Positions 6,475-16,040 of a stretch of DNA of 64,000 nt are shown here, piece by piece (position 1 is the stretch's first letter; each line of letters opens with the position of its first letter). Below the pieces are notes generated by a model, which ran no database searches, was not told the DNA's origin, and was given only the letters and a program-made list of their open reading frames with translations. Source of the DNA: Streptomyces sp. NBC_00490 (GTDB lineage: Bacteria > Actinomycetota > Actinomycetes > Streptomycetales > Streptomycetaceae); assembly GCF_036013645.1 (NCBI RefSeq), contig NZ_CP107869.1, forward strand, positions 1,426,001-1,490,000, written 5' to 3'. A program made the position numbers and the translations under genes.

Positions 6475-9393
6475 GTGCCTCCGACCTCCTTTTCTTCCCC
6501 ACTCATCGGCCGTGCCGACGAACTCGCCCGGCTCGACGGTGTGCTCGCGCGCGCCCGCGGTGGTGAAGCGCGCGCGGTTCTGATCGCCGGGGACGCCGGA
6601 GTCGGCAAGACGCGGCTCCTGGGCGAAGCCGCCGAGCGGGCCGCCCGTGCCGGGATGACCGTGCTCACCGGGCACTGTGTGGACCTCGGTGACGTCGGAC
6701 TGCCCTATCTGCCGTTCACCGAGGTCCTGGGGATCCTCGCCTCCGACGAGCGGTTCGCTGCCGTGCTGTCGGGGCATCCGGTGGCCGGGCGGCTGCTGGG
6801 GGGCGAGGGCGACGGCGGACGGTTGCAGCTGTTCGAGGGCATGGCGGGGCTGCTGGCCGATCTGGCCGATGTCGCACCGCTGTTGCTCGTGCTGGAGGAC
6901 CTGCACTGGGCCGACCAGTCCTCGCGGGACCTGCTGAGGTTCCTGCTCAGCCGGGGCATCCTGCAGCGGTCGGCGGGCGGGGCGCCCACCCATCGGCTGG
7001 CGATCCTCGCGTCCTACCGGGCGGACGATCTGCATCGCCGTCATCCGCTGCGGCCGCTGCTGGCCGAGCTCGTACGGCTGCCCGCTGTGGAGCGGCTGGA
7101 ACTGCGGCCGCTGGGCGACGCCGAGGTGACACGCCTCGTGCAGGCGCTGCAGGACCGGCCGCTGCCGGACGCCACGGTGCGGGGCATCGTGGCGCGGGCC
7201 GAGGGCAACGCCTTCTACGCCGAGGAACTGGTCGCGGCCACGGACACCGAGGCGGGCGGGGTGCCCAGCGGGCTGGCCGACGTGCTGCTCATCCGGTTCG
7301 AGCAGCTCTCGGAGACCGCCCAGCAGGTGCTGCGTACCGCCGCCGTCGCCGGGCGCCGTGTCGAGCACGCGCTGCTGCGGGACGCGGTCCGGCTTCCCGA
7401 GGACGAGCTGGAGGCGGCGCTGCGGGAGGCCGTCGGACGGCAGCTCCTGGTGCCCGGGGACGGGGACACGTACTCCTTCCGGCACGCACTGGCCCGCGAG
7501 GCCGTCTACGCCGATCTGCTCCCGGGTGAACGGGCCCGGCTGCACGGCGCGTTCGCCCGACTGCTGGCCGGGCACGGGCACCGGGCCGAGTCCGCCGCCG
7601 AGCGTGCCCACCACTACCGCGAGAGCCATGACCTGGCCGAGGCGTTGGCCGCCTCGCTGGAGGCCGCGGACCACGCCCAGCGGGTCGGGGCGCCCGCCGA
7701 GGAGCTGCGGCACCTGGAGGCGGCCCTGGACCTGTGGTCGGCGGTGGAACCGGCCGCGCGGCCCTCGGACGAGCGGGTCACGCTCACCCTGCGTGCCTCC
7801 GCGGCGGCCGCGCACGCCGGTGAGCTGCACCGCGCGGTCTCCCTCACCCGGGCCGCGCTGGCCGGTGCCGACCAGGACGCCGACTCCGAACTCGCCGCCC
7901 GCGTCCGCTACACGCTCGCCGGGAACCTGATCGACGTCGACAACCTCACCGCGGCGTTCCGGTACAGCAGCGAGGCGCTCGCCCTCATCCCGGCCGATCC
8001 GCCGTCGCGGACCTGGGTGTGGGCGGCCGCCACCCATGTCATGGCGGCCCGCCATGTCGGCGAGAACGAGACCGCGCTCCGCGTCGCCCGCGAGGCCCTG
8101 CGCGTGGCCGAGCACCTGGACGCGAAGGACGCCCGGGCGGATCTGATCATTTCGCTCGCCGCCCTCGAGAGCGGCGGCCGCGGCACCCCGGAGGGCCGCG
8201 GACGCATCAGCGAGGCCAGGGAGTTGGCCCACGCCGCCGGCAACGCGCCCGTGGAGATGCGCGCGCTGTTCAATCTCGCCATCGGCTCCTACGAGACCGG
8301 CGACCTCGATGAGGCGCTGCCGCTGCTGGCCGAGGGCCTCGACCGGGCCCGCCGGGCCGGGCTGCTGTCCTCGGCCTACCCCCGGGCGATGCGCCATCTC
8401 CAGCTCGTGGTGCTCTACACGCTGGGCCGCTGGGACGAGTGCCTGCGCGCGGTGTCCGGCAGGGCCGAACTGCCCGTGCTCAGTGGGTACGCGGCCGGGC
8501 CCGCGCTCTATGTCGCCCTCGCGCGCGGCGACTTCACGGCCGCCGACCGGGCCCGCGCCCTCCTCCAGGGGCCCTTCGACTGGATGGCCACGCTCGTCGC
8601 GGGTATCGCGCTGACCGAGGCGGCGGCACTGCGCGGCGACGCCCAGGCCGCGGTGGAGCAGCTGTGGTCGACGGTCAAGTCCCTCACCGACGACGCGGGC
8701 ACACGTCCCGACGTCACGGTCCGGCTCGCCGCCCGCGCACTGTCCGCGGTCGCCGACACGGCTGCCGGGCTGCGCCTCACCGGCGACGAGGCGGGCACGG
8801 GACGGTGGAAGGCCACGGCGGACGAACTGGTGGAACTGGCCCGGCACACGGCCGCGCGCGGGGAGGACGGCACTCCGCAGGGGCCGGAGGGACAGGCCTG
8901 GCTGGCGCGCGCCGAGGCGGAACGGGTCCGGGCGGTGACCGGGCCGGACGTGGCGGCCTGGGAGAGGACGGTCGCCGCGTTCGACTTCGGTGACACCTAC
9001 GAGCACGCGCGCTGCCGACTCCGGTACGCCGAGGCCCTGTTGGTGGCCGAGCGTCGCGAGGAGGCGGCCGTCGAGGCCGGTGCCGCGCGGGAGACGGCCG
9101 TACGGCTCGGGGCCACCCTCCTGCTGGAGGAGGCGGACACGCTGATACGCCGGGGCCGGCTGTCGGCGGCACCGAAGAACGCGGGCGGCCCCTCACCGCT
9201 GACCGCCCGCGAGCAGGACGTGCTGCGCCTCCTCGCGCTGGGCCGCAGCAACCGGCAGATCGGCGAGGAGTTGTTCATCAGCGGCAAGACGGCGAGCGTG
9301 CACGTCTCCAACATCCTGGCCAAGCTGGGCGCCGCGAGCCGTACCGAGGCGGTGGCCGTCGCCTATCGGGAGGGCCTGATCGCCCCGGAGTGA
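6475..9393 (+). CDS. LAL-family LuxR transcriptional regulator with AAA ATPase domain
   Basis: A 972-residue large ATP-binding LuxR regulator. Residues ~9-250 are the AAA_16-type ATPase: Walker A GDAGVGKT at 39-46 and Walker B LLLVLEDLHWAD. A long TPR-like helical middle follows. The last ~65 residues are a LuxR/GerE helix-turn-helix (LTAREQDVLRLLALGRSNRQ...TEAVAVAYREGL). LAL proteins are pathway-specific activators. The start is a GTG at 6475, 41 bases after the zinc-finger gene, so read-through from that operon is possible. The target cannot be told; the convergent sugar cluster already has its own ROK regulator. Confidence 0.92.
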   Translation: MPPTSFSSPLIGRADELARLDGVLARARGGEARAVLIAGDAGVGKTRLLGEAAERAARAGMTVLTGHCVDLGDVGLPYLPFTEVLGILASDERFAAVLSGHPVAGRLLGGEGDGGRLQLFEGMAGLLADLADVAPLLLVLEDLHWADQSSRDLLRFLLSRGILQRSAGGAPTHRLAILASYRADDLHRRHPLRPLLAELVRLPAVERLELRPLGDAEVTRLVQALQDRPLPDATVRGIVARAEGNAFYAEELVAATDTEAGGVPSGLADVLLIRFEQLSETAQQVLRTAAVAGRRVEHALLRDAVRLPEDELEAALREAVGRQLLVPGDGDTYSFRHALAREAVYADLLPGERARLHGAFARLLAGHGHRAESAAERAHHYRESHDLAEALAASLEAADHAQRVGAPAEELRHLEAALDLWSAVEPAARPSDERVTLTLRASAAAAHAGELHRAVSLTRAALAGADQDADSELAARVRYTLAGNLIDVDNLTAAFRYSSEALALIPADPPSRTWVWAAATHVMAARHVGENETALRVAREALRVAEHLDAKDARADLIISLAALESGGRGTPEGRGRISEARELAHAAGNAPVEMRALFNLAIGSYETGDLDEALPLLAEGLDRARRAGLLSSAYPRAMRHLQLVVLYTLGRWDECLRAVSGRAELPVLSGYAAGPALYVALARGDFTAADRARALLQGPFDWMATLVAGIALTEAAALRGDAQAAVEQLWSTVKSLTDDAGTRPDVTVRLAARALSAVADTAAGLRLTGDEAGTGRWKATADELVELARHTAARGEDGTPQGPEGQAWLARAEAERVRAVTGPDVAAWERTVAAFDFGDTYEHARCRLRYAEALLVAERREEAAVEAGAARETAVRLGATLLLEEADTLIRRGRLSAAPKNAGGPSPLTAREQDVLRLLALGRSNRQIGEELFISGKTASVHVSNILAKLGAASRTEAVAVAYREGLIAPE

Positions 9394-10593
9394 TCAACGG
9401 TCCGGGCAGTCGAGGCTCCGCAGGTCGACGGCGTCCGCCATGGCCTGCATGCCCTTGTCGTTGGGGTGGATGTGGTCCCCGCCGTCCAGGGCGGGGAGCA
9501 TCCGCTCCTGGTCGTAGGGGCTGCGCAGGATCCGGTCGAAGTCGGTGACCGCGTCGAACTCGCCGCTGTTCCTGATGAACGCGTTGACCTCCTGGCGTAC
9601 GGCCTCGGCGGCCGGGTCCCACTCCGGCCAGCCCTTGAACGGCGCGACCGTGGCGCCGACCACGCAGGTGCCGGCCGCGTGCGCCCGGTCGACGATCTCC
9701 CGGTAGCCGTCGATCAGGTCCTCGGCGGTGACGCCGGTGTGGGCCTTGATGTCGTTGACGCCCTCGAAGAGGAACACGGTCCGCACACCGGGCTGGGAGA
9801 GCACGTCCCGGTCCAGCCGGTTCAGGGCGCTCTGCCCGGCGCCGTCCGCCAGTACCTTGTTGCCGGAGATCCCCTCGTCGGCCACGCCCTTGACCGCGTT
9901 CCGCGACTTCTGGAGCCGACGGGCCAGGTAGTCGGGCCAGCGGCGGTTGACGTCCGTGGTGGACTGCCAGCCGTCGGTGATGGAGTCACCGAGAGCGACC
10001 ACGGCACCGGCGTCGGCGCGCACCGACACCGCGTCCAGGTAGAACCAGGAACCGGCGGTCTCGGTCCAGTGCGCGCCGCCCTCCTCGGCGGTGTGGTCGC
10101 CGCGGGTGGTGTACGACGTCTGCATGGCCATCGAGTGGCCGGTGAGCGGGCCCGCCGCGTCCGGCGTGTGGACGCTGACCACCAGGTCGGTCCCGGCGGC
10201 CAGCTTCCCCGGCAGCGGGTCGCTGTACGCCGTGGCGCCGGGCGGGACGGTGACGGACGTCGAGCCGTCGAAGGTGAGCCGGCGGTTGGTGCGGCGGACG
10301 AGTTCGGGGCCCTCCTTCCGGATGCCCGCGTAGACGCTGTCGAAGGTCACCGGTCGGTCGCCGAAGGCGTTGGAGAGCCGGATGCGCGGGTCACGGCCGG
10401 CGACGCTGGTGTGCACGACCATGCGGTAGCCGCGGTCGGCGGCCGCCTCACCGATGCGGTCGGCGCTCGCGCCCCAGGTGACGACCCCGTCGGGCGGGCT
10501 CTGGGCGGCGGCTCGCGCCGGTGCGGCCTGGAGGACGGCGGCCATGAGCGTGACGACCAGCAGTCGGCCGGCCCGGGCGGGGCGGCCCGTCAT
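9394..10593 (-). CDS. Secreted SGNH/GDSL-type hydrolase (two-domain)
   Basis: A 399-residue exported esterase. A Sec signal peptide with a Leu/Ala-rich core occupies about residues 1-31. A beta-rich N-terminal domain follows to ~190, then an SGNH hydrolase: block I VVALGDSITDG with the nucleophile Ser, GVADEGISGNKVL (Gly block), FLFEGVNDI (Asn block) and DHIHPNDKG with the catalytic Asp and His. Related enzymes remove acetyl groups from plant polysaccharides. The ATG at 10593 overlaps the stop of the upstream GH95 gene by four bases, so both belong to one transcript of carbohydrate-active enzymes. Confidence 0.9.
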   Translation of the reverse strand: MTGRPARAGRLLVVTLMAAVLQAAPARAAAQSPPDGVVTWGASADRIGEAAADRGYRMVVHTSVAGRDPRIRLSNAFGDRPVTFDSVYAGIRKEGPELVRRTNRRLTFDGSTSVTVPPGATAYSDPLPGKLAAGTDLVVSVHTPDAAGPLTGHSMAMQTSYTTRGDHTAEEGGAHWTETAGSWFYLDAVSVRADAGAVVALGDSITDGWQSTTDVNRRWPDYLARRLQKSRNAVKGVADEGISGNKVLADGAGQSALNRLDRDVLSQPGVRTVFLFEGVNDIKAHTGVTAEDLIDGYREIVDRAHAAGTCVVGATVAPFKGWPEWDPAAEAVRQEVNAFIRNSGEFDAVTDFDRILRSPYDQERMLPALDGGDHIHPNDKGMQAMADAVDLRSLDCPDR

Positions 10594-12935
10594 CGGTCGA
10601 GGTCCTTGAGCGTCACGGACGCACCGGGCTCCAGTGCCACGGTCCGGGAGGTCCCGGCGTACGCGACCGTCGTGGTGCGGCCGCCGATGCTGCGGATGCG
10701 TGCCTCGGTCGGTTTCCCATCCCGCCACCGTAGATCGACGACGAAACCGCCGCGGGCACCGGCCCCGGTGAGGGAGCCGGACTCGGCCCACGCGTCCGGG
10801 AGGGCGGGGAGGAGTTCGAGGTGGCCCGGGCGCGAGTACAGCAGCATCTCGATCATCGCGGCCGGGGTGCCGAAGTTGCCGTCGATCTGGAAGATGCCCC
10901 GGCCCTGTTCCACCTCGTAGATGTCGAAGAGGTTGAAGGCGGTGCCGTTGCTGCCGTCGGTCGAGGGACGGAGGTTGTTGACGACCAACTGGTAGGCGTT
11001 GTCCGCGTTCTTGAGCCGGGCCCAGCACAGGCTCCGCCAGGCGTTCGCCCAGCCGAAGCTCTCCATGCCGCGCGCGGTGAGCAGGGCGGTGGCGCCTTCC
11101 ACGAGGGCGGCGGGGGTGGAGTCGTCGGGCCGGATACGGTCGCCGGGGAAGAGACCGACGAGCGGGGAGAGGTGCCGGTGGGTGGTCTCGCCGAGGTTGT
11201 CGGGGGACATCCACTCCTCCAGCCAGCCCGTGGTGGGGCTGACCCGCGGCAGATACAGCCGTTTGCGCAGGCCCGCGATCCGCTCAGCGAGGCCGGTGTC
11301 CCGCTTCAACTCCGCCGCCGCGGCACAGAAGTTGCCGAAGAGCGACCGGACGAGTTCCTGGGCGTAGGTGATGCCTCTTGCGTCGAGCGGCCCGTGCTCG
11401 GGCGACCAGTCGCTGTCCGCGACGAGCACCTCCTCCGAGGTGCCCGGGAGGGTGACGGTGAGAAGCCGGGCCTCCCAGAACTCGCAGGCGCCCTTGAGCA
11501 GCGGGTAGATCTTCTCCAGATGGGAGCGGCGCCCGGTGAACTCGTAGTGCTCCCAGAGGGAGTCGCACAGCCAGGCGTTGCCCGCCGGATGCCACCACCA
11601 GCCCATCCCGCCGTGGATGTTGGTGGAGACGGCGACGGTCCAGCCGGCCACCTTTCCGGTGGAGTTGCGGTAGCGGTTGCGCGGGTCGTTGAAAAGGGTC
11701 CGGGTCAGTTCGGTCCAGGAGGGGAGTTGGTCGACGCAGTAGTCGGTGAACGCGTCGAAGCACTCGGACAGTCCGGCCCGGTCGGCCATCCAGTAGTTCA
11801 TCTGGAGGTTGATGTCGGTGTGGTAGTCGCCCATCCAGTCCGGGTCGTTGCCGTCGAGCCACAGCCCCTGGAGGTTGAGGGGCAGGCTGCCGCGTGAGCC
11901 CGCGATCATCAGATACCGGCCGAACTGCAGGTACTGGGCCTCCAGTTCGGGGTCGGGCACGCCGTCCCGGGCGCGCGCCCGGATCCGCTCCCAGGTGTCG
12001 AGGGAACGCTGCTCCTCGGACGACGCGCCGAGGGAGACGTCGAACTGCCCGAACAGGGCGCGGTGGTCGGCGACATGGGTGCGCAGCAGGGTGTCCGCCG
12101 TGTGGCGGGCGGCGGCCCGGACCTTGGTGCGGGCCAGCCGCTCGGGGTGGAGGGAGGGGTCCCGGTAGTGGGCCGCGGCGTCGGGCGCGTAGTTGGTGCC
12201 GCCGCTGAGCACCACGGTGAGGTCCTTGCAGCGGGCGAAGGAGATGCCCGAGCCGCCGACGGTGACCGCGCCACCGGTGCCGTACGCCGTCACGGCGGCC
12301 CCGTAGCGCAGCCCGTTGGCGAAGGCCGCCCCGAACGACACCGCGCTCCCCTCGCCGTGCGTCCCCTCCAGCGTCACCGTGCCGGAGTACCGGCCGCCTC
12401 CGCTCTGGGACAAGTGCAGGACGATCACGTCGTCGGGCCGGCTGGCGAAGATCTGCCGCCGGTACGTCACTCCGGAGCGGACGTACGACGTGGTGATCAC
12501 GCCTCGGTCGAGGTCCAGGGTGCGGCGGTAGCCGGAGACCGCGGACAGGTCGTGGCCGGGGATGTCGACGGCGAGCCGGGCGAGCAGGGTGAAGGAGCCG
12601 AAGTCCTGTCGGCCGTAAGGGAATTGGCCGTCCGCGTCGAGTGTGTCGTTGAGGCCGCCGGTCCACATCGTGGCGTCGGTGACGAGAAGGAGTTCGCGGC
12701 CGGGGTCGTTGCTCGCGAGGGCGCCGAGACGGCCGTTGCCGAGGGGCAGGCCCTGTTCGATCATCGAGTGCTCGTCGGCGGGGGCCTGCCACCAGAGCTC
12801 GTCGTGTGCGGCGATGTCGTACGAGACGTCCGGCCTCTGAGGTGCGGCCGAGGCGGTGAAGGCGGGGAGCGTGGCGAGGGCTCCGGTCGCGGTGGCGAGG
12901 GCGAGGAGGTCGCGTCTGGACGGTTCGGGGGTCAT
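10590..12935 (-). CDS. GH95-family alpha-L-fucosidase (or alpha-L-galactosidase), exported
   Basis: A 781-residue glycoside hydrolase family 95 protein. The N terminus PSRRDLLALATATGAL is a Tat-type signal. The N-terminal beta-sandwich begins at WWQAPADEHSMIEQGLPLGNGRLG. The (alpha/alpha)6 barrel shows LNLQGLW, the Asn pair in YHTDINLQMNYW that activates water in this family, NIHGGMGWWW, and DSDWSPEHG near the acid residue. Family members remove terminal alpha-1,2-fucose from galactosides such as xyloglucan side chains. It lies 20 bases downstream of the GH27 gene and overlaps the SGNH gene, so the three form one operon. Confidence 0.92.
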   Translation of the reverse strand: MTPEPSRRDLLALATATGALATLPAFTASAAPQRPDVSYDIAAHDELWWQAPADEHSMIEQGLPLGNGRLGALASNDPGRELLLVTDATMWTGGLNDTLDADGQFPYGRQDFGSFTLLARLAVDIPGHDLSAVSGYRRTLDLDRGVITTSYVRSGVTYRRQIFASRPDDVIVLHLSQSGGGRYSGTVTLEGTHGEGSAVSFGAAFANGLRYGAAVTAYGTGGAVTVGGSGISFARCKDLTVVLSGGTNYAPDAAAHYRDPSLHPERLARTKVRAAARHTADTLLRTHVADHRALFGQFDVSLGASSEEQRSLDTWERIRARARDGVPDPELEAQYLQFGRYLMIAGSRGSLPLNLQGLWLDGNDPDWMGDYHTDINLQMNYWMADRAGLSECFDAFTDYCVDQLPSWTELTRTLFNDPRNRYRNSTGKVAGWTVAVSTNIHGGMGWWWHPAGNAWLCDSLWEHYEFTGRRSHLEKIYPLLKGACEFWEARLLTVTLPGTSEEVLVADSDWSPEHGPLDARGITYAQELVRSLFGNFCAAAAELKRDTGLAERIAGLRKRLYLPRVSPTTGWLEEWMSPDNLGETTHRHLSPLVGLFPGDRIRPDDSTPAALVEGATALLTARGMESFGWANAWRSLCWARLKNADNAYQLVVNNLRPSTDGSNGTAFNLFDIYEVEQGRGIFQIDGNFGTPAAMIEMLLYSRPGHLELLPALPDAWAESGSLTGAGARGGFVVDLRWRDGKPTEARIRSIGGRTTTVAYAGTSRTVALEPGASVTLKDLDR

Positions 12936-12955
12936 GGCGGCTCCTGGAGGGTCGT

Positions 12956-14752
12956 TCAGGACGACTTCGGTACGTCGATCCGGTCGATGTCCGGCGCGTA
13001 GCCGGTGCCGCTGTCGAAGGTGATCGTGTTGGCGCCGGCCTTGAGCGTCACGGGCACGTACACGCTGGACACGGTCCCCCAGTCGCCGGTGGCGGGGAGC
13101 TTGTGGCGGGTGGCGCCGCCGGCGTTCGCCGAGACGTCCACCGAGCGGGCGTCGCCGCTGATGTACGAGACCTTGATCTGGTAGGTCCCCGCCCGGGCGA
13201 CGACGACGTCATTGAAGGTCAGCCTGCCGCCGAGGTACACGTTGCCGACCTTCTTTCCGTCGGAGCAGGCGGAGCAGTCGGCGACGGAGGCGTTGCCGGC
13301 GAGGGTGTTCGTGGCGGACTCGGCCTCGATGCCCGTCCAGGTGAGCTGTTCTCCACGCGGGGTGACCGTGAACAGGCGTGAGCCGTGGGCGGGCAGGGCC
13401 TGGGTGATCCTGTTCCTGTACGTGCCGAGGTTCTCGTGGTTCCAGAGGTCCCGGACCGTCGCCTTCCCGGTGAACCCGAGGGTCGTCCAGTCGGCGGTCA
13501 CGGCGGCGGGGGCGTCGGCGAGGTTGAACAGGGCGACGGTGTAGGTGCCGTCGGGGTTCTTCGCGGCCCACACCTGCTGGGGGTCGGACGGCGTGACCGG
13601 GTGTGCGGGCGGGGCGGCGCCCTGGTTGAGGGCGATGACCTCACGGTTGGTCAGCAGGGACAGGCCGTAGGAGTCGAGGCGGGTGAGGTCGTCGCCGGTG
13701 TAGAGGGGTGACTTGGCGATGGCCCACAGGGTGGCGTAGCTCTGCCGTTCCGCCTTGGTGAGACCGTCCATCTCGCCGTTGCCGACGTCGAGGGCGTCGA
13801 GGTCGTTCCAGCCGCCCGGACCGGCGTGCCGGGTCCAGGCGGGGGTGTCGTCCCAGCGGTCGTCGACGGAGTTCTCCCAGCTGACGAGGGTGTTGCAGTA
13901 GCACTCGACGTCGGTGTCGACGCGCCAGCCCTGGGAGTACTTCTTCCAGTCCGCGGCGTGGCCGATGTCGAGGGACCAGGAGAGTTCGAGGTGGATCGGG
14001 CGGCCGGTGGCGGCGATCGCCTTGTGCCACGCGGCCACGTCGGCAACGTTGTCGTACTGGTCGCCGCTCTTGCCGGAGCCGGGGCCCACGCCGTCGAGTT
14101 TGAGGAAGTCGTAGCCCCAGTCGGCGATCAATTGGGCCTGGGAGTCGATGTACTTGGCGGTGCAGGGGCGGGAGAAGTCGAGTTTGTAGGAGCTGTCCCA
14201 GCCGTTGGTGGTGCGCAGGTCGCCGTGGACGATGTCGGCGGTGGTGCAGCCGTCGGCGTTCCGGATCGGCATCCGGCCCTTGCCGTAGGCCCCCTTCTCC
14301 AGGCCGGCCGGCAGGTAGATGCCTGCCTTGAGCCCCTTGGCGTGGATGCGGTCGGCGACGGCCTTCATGCCGCTGGGGAAGCGGACCGGATCGGCCTTCT
14401 GGCGCCCGTACTGGTCGAACCCTGACTTCCAGGTCTTGTCCATCCACCAGCCGGCGTCGATGTTGACGTATTCGTAGCCGAACTTCTTGAGCTTGGCGGC
14501 CATCGCGTCGCTCTGCTTGAGGACGTTGGCCTCGGTGAGGTAGCTGTAGTCGCCGTCCGGGTTGAGGCCGGGGTACTTGGACGACTGCATGCTCCAACTG
14601 GTCCAGCCCATGTACGGCTTGGCGGCGAGGGCGGGGGCGGCGGTCTCGGCGCCGGCCGTCGGTGCGACGGTGACGGCACCGGCGGCGAGGGCCAGGACCA
14701 CGAGGGCTCTGAGGGTGCGTGCGGGCATGACGGAGTACGAGGATGACCGCAT
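12956..14752 (-). CDS. GH27 alpha-galactosidase with C-terminal carbohydrate-binding domain
   Basis: A 598-residue secreted enzyme. A Sec signal with a long Ala/Leu core ends near AETAAPA (about residue 40). The GH27 barrel follows: KPYMGWTSWS, YVNIDAGWW, catalytic nucleophile Asp in DFLKLDGVG, acid/base Asp in WRVDTDVE. A beta-sandwich domain follows, and the last ~130 residues (from LTWTGIEAESATN) look like a CBM35-type sugar-binding module. The ATG at 14752 is preferred because AGGAGG stands before it; the internal ATG at 14728 has no such site. It is the first enzyme gene of the operon and lies 26 bases after the ROK gene. Confidence 0.92.
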   Translation of the reverse strand: MRSSSYSVMPARTLRALVVLALAAGAVTVAPTAGAETAAPALAAKPYMGWTSWSMQSSKYPGLNPDGDYSYLTEANVLKQSDAMAAKLKKFGYEYVNIDAGWWMDKTWKSGFDQYGRQKADPVRFPSGMKAVADRIHAKGLKAGIYLPAGLEKGAYGKGRMPIRNADGCTTADIVHGDLRTTNGWDSSYKLDFSRPCTAKYIDSQAQLIADWGYDFLKLDGVGPGSGKSGDQYDNVADVAAWHKAIAATGRPIHLELSWSLDIGHAADWKKYSQGWRVDTDVECYCNTLVSWENSVDDRWDDTPAWTRHAGPGGWNDLDALDVGNGEMDGLTKAERQSYATLWAIAKSPLYTGDDLTRLDSYGLSLLTNREVIALNQGAAPPAHPVTPSDPQQVWAAKNPDGTYTVALFNLADAPAAVTADWTTLGFTGKATVRDLWNHENLGTYRNRITQALPAHGSRLFTVTPRGEQLTWTGIEAESATNTLAGNASVADCSACSDGKKVGNVYLGGRLTFNDVVVARAGTYQIKVSYISGDARSVDVSANAGGATRHKLPATGDWGTVSSVYVPVTLKAGANTITFDSGTGYAPDIDRIDVPKSS

Positions 14753-14778
14753 GGGTCGTACCTCCTGGGTCGTGGGAG

Positions 14779-15945
14779 TTATGTGTCGGCTCGGACGAAG
14801 GACTGGATCGCGGTGGCCGCGGCCCCGCGGGCCCACTCCTCGAAGGGCAGTGGGCGGGTGAGGACATCGCACTGGGCGGCGGAGCCGAAGGCGGCCGCGA
14901 CGAACGCGTCGCGGATCTGTCCGGCGAACAGGTCGTAGGCGGCGAGCCCCTCGCCGGAGATGATCACGCGTTCGGGACCGAGGAGGTTGGCGACGGTGGC
15001 GATGCCGCGGCCGATCGCCTCCCCGGCCCGCGCGTACACCTCGCGGGCTCCGGCGACGCCCCGGCGGGCCAGGGCCAACGCCTCGGCCGCGTCGGCGAGT
15101 TCGACGCCGGTGATCTCCCGGATCCGGCGGACGATCGCGGCCTCTCCCGCGATCGCCTCCACGCAGCCGCGGTTGCCGCAGTGGCACAGCGGGCCGTTCG
15201 GGTCGACGGTCACATGGCCGATCTCGCCGGCCACGCCGTGGGCTCCGGCGACCACGCGGCCGTGCACCACGAGGCCGCAGCCGATGCCCGCGCCGACGGT
15301 GACCACGGCGAAGTCGGACAGGCCCGCGCCGGCGCCGAACCACTGCTCGGCGACGGTCAGGGCGCGCACGTCGTTGTCGACGGTGACCGGCAACCCGGTG
15401 GTCAGGGCGACGAGTTCGGCGAGGGGTACGTCGCGCCAGTCGAGGAACGGCGAGTAGCGGACGGTGCCTTCGGCCCGGTCCACGTCTCCGGAGACGGCGA
15501 CGCCGAGGCCCAGTACCGGGACGCCGTCCGCCTCGGTCAGCAGGTCCTGGACCAGGTCCGCGACGGACGCCAGCACCGCCTTGGCCGCACGGTCGGGCAG
15601 CGGCACACGGCGGGCGACATGGATGCGGCAGCACAGGTCGGTGAGGACGCCGATGATCTCGTCGCCGGTCACCTTGACGCCGATGAACAGGGCACGTCCG
15701 CCGTCGACCCGCACCAGGTTCGCGGGCCGCCCGAGCGAGGGGCGGGCCTCGTCGTCCGCCCCCTCCACCAGGTACCCGGCCTCGATGAGGGGCCGGACCG
15801 CCTTGGTGACGGCGGCCGCGGACAGGCCCACCCGGCGGGCCACCTCCAGTCGGGCGAGCGGGCCTTGGGTCAGGACGGTGGTGAACACCTGCGAGGCGGC
15901 GGGGGTGTTCACGGGGAACGTCTCGGCGCGGGAGATCGGGCGCAT
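14779..15945 (-). CDS. ROK-family transcriptional repressor
   Basis: A 388-residue regulator: residues ~10-75 are a MarR-like winged helix (SQVFTTVLTQGPLARLEVAR, AAAVTKAVRPLIEAGYL) and the rest is a ROK sugar-kinase fold with DNDVRALTVAEQWFGAG, VTVGAGIGCGLV and the zinc motif CHCGNRGCVEAIAG. ROK repressors sense a sugar and control adjacent glycosidase genes, here GH27, GH95 and the esterase. The ATG at 15945 lacks a Shine-Dalgarno sequence but lies seven bases after a good -10 box (TAAGTT), which suggests a leaderless message. An in-frame TTG at 15981 falls inside the -35 box and is rejected as a start. Confidence 0.9.
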   Translation of the reverse strand: MRPISRAETFPVNTPAASQVFTTVLTQGPLARLEVARRVGLSAAAVTKAVRPLIEAGYLVEGADDEARPSLGRPANLVRVDGGRALFIGVKVTGDEIIGVLTDLCCRIHVARRVPLPDRAAKAVLASVADLVQDLLTEADGVPVLGLGVAVSGDVDRAEGTVRYSPFLDWRDVPLAELVALTTGLPVTVDNDVRALTVAEQWFGAGAGLSDFAVVTVGAGIGCGLVVHGRVVAGAHGVAGEIGHVTVDPNGPLCHCGNRGCVEAIAGEAAIVRRIREITGVELADAAEALALARRGVAGAREVYARAGEAIGRGIATVANLLGPERVIISGEGLAAYDLFAGQIRDAFVAAAFGSAAQCDVLTRPLPFEEWARGAAATAIQSFVRADT

Positions 15946-15952
15946 GGCCGGG

Positions 15953-15989
15953 AACTTAGAGGGGTTCTTTTCCGTCGTCAATAAAAGAA
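15953..15989 (-). promoter_or_regulatory. ROK promoter with overlapping palindromic operator
   Basis: On the minus strand TTGACG (15981-15976), 17 bases, TAAGTT (15958-15953) form a near-consensus promoter whose start would be at or one base before the ATG at 15945. The -35 box sits within a dyad of perfect 7-bp arms, TTCTTTT (15965-15971) and AAAAGAA (15983-15989), separated by 11 bases. The A/T-rich arms resemble operators of NagC/Mlc-type ROK proteins, so autorepression is the simplest reading. Confidence 0.6.
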
Positions 15990-16040
15990 GCAGGATTCGT
16001 CGGTGACCGGGCTGTCAGTGCCGGGCGGCACAATCGCCCC

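Noticed and set aside
4200..9006. Long minus-strand open frames opposite the kinase and LAL genes
   Set aside because: They mirror conserved domains on the plus strand and show no family motifs.
15979..15981. In-frame TTG as the ROK start
   Set aside because: It lies inside the predicted -35 box TTGACG, upstream of the likely transcription start, so it could not be translated.
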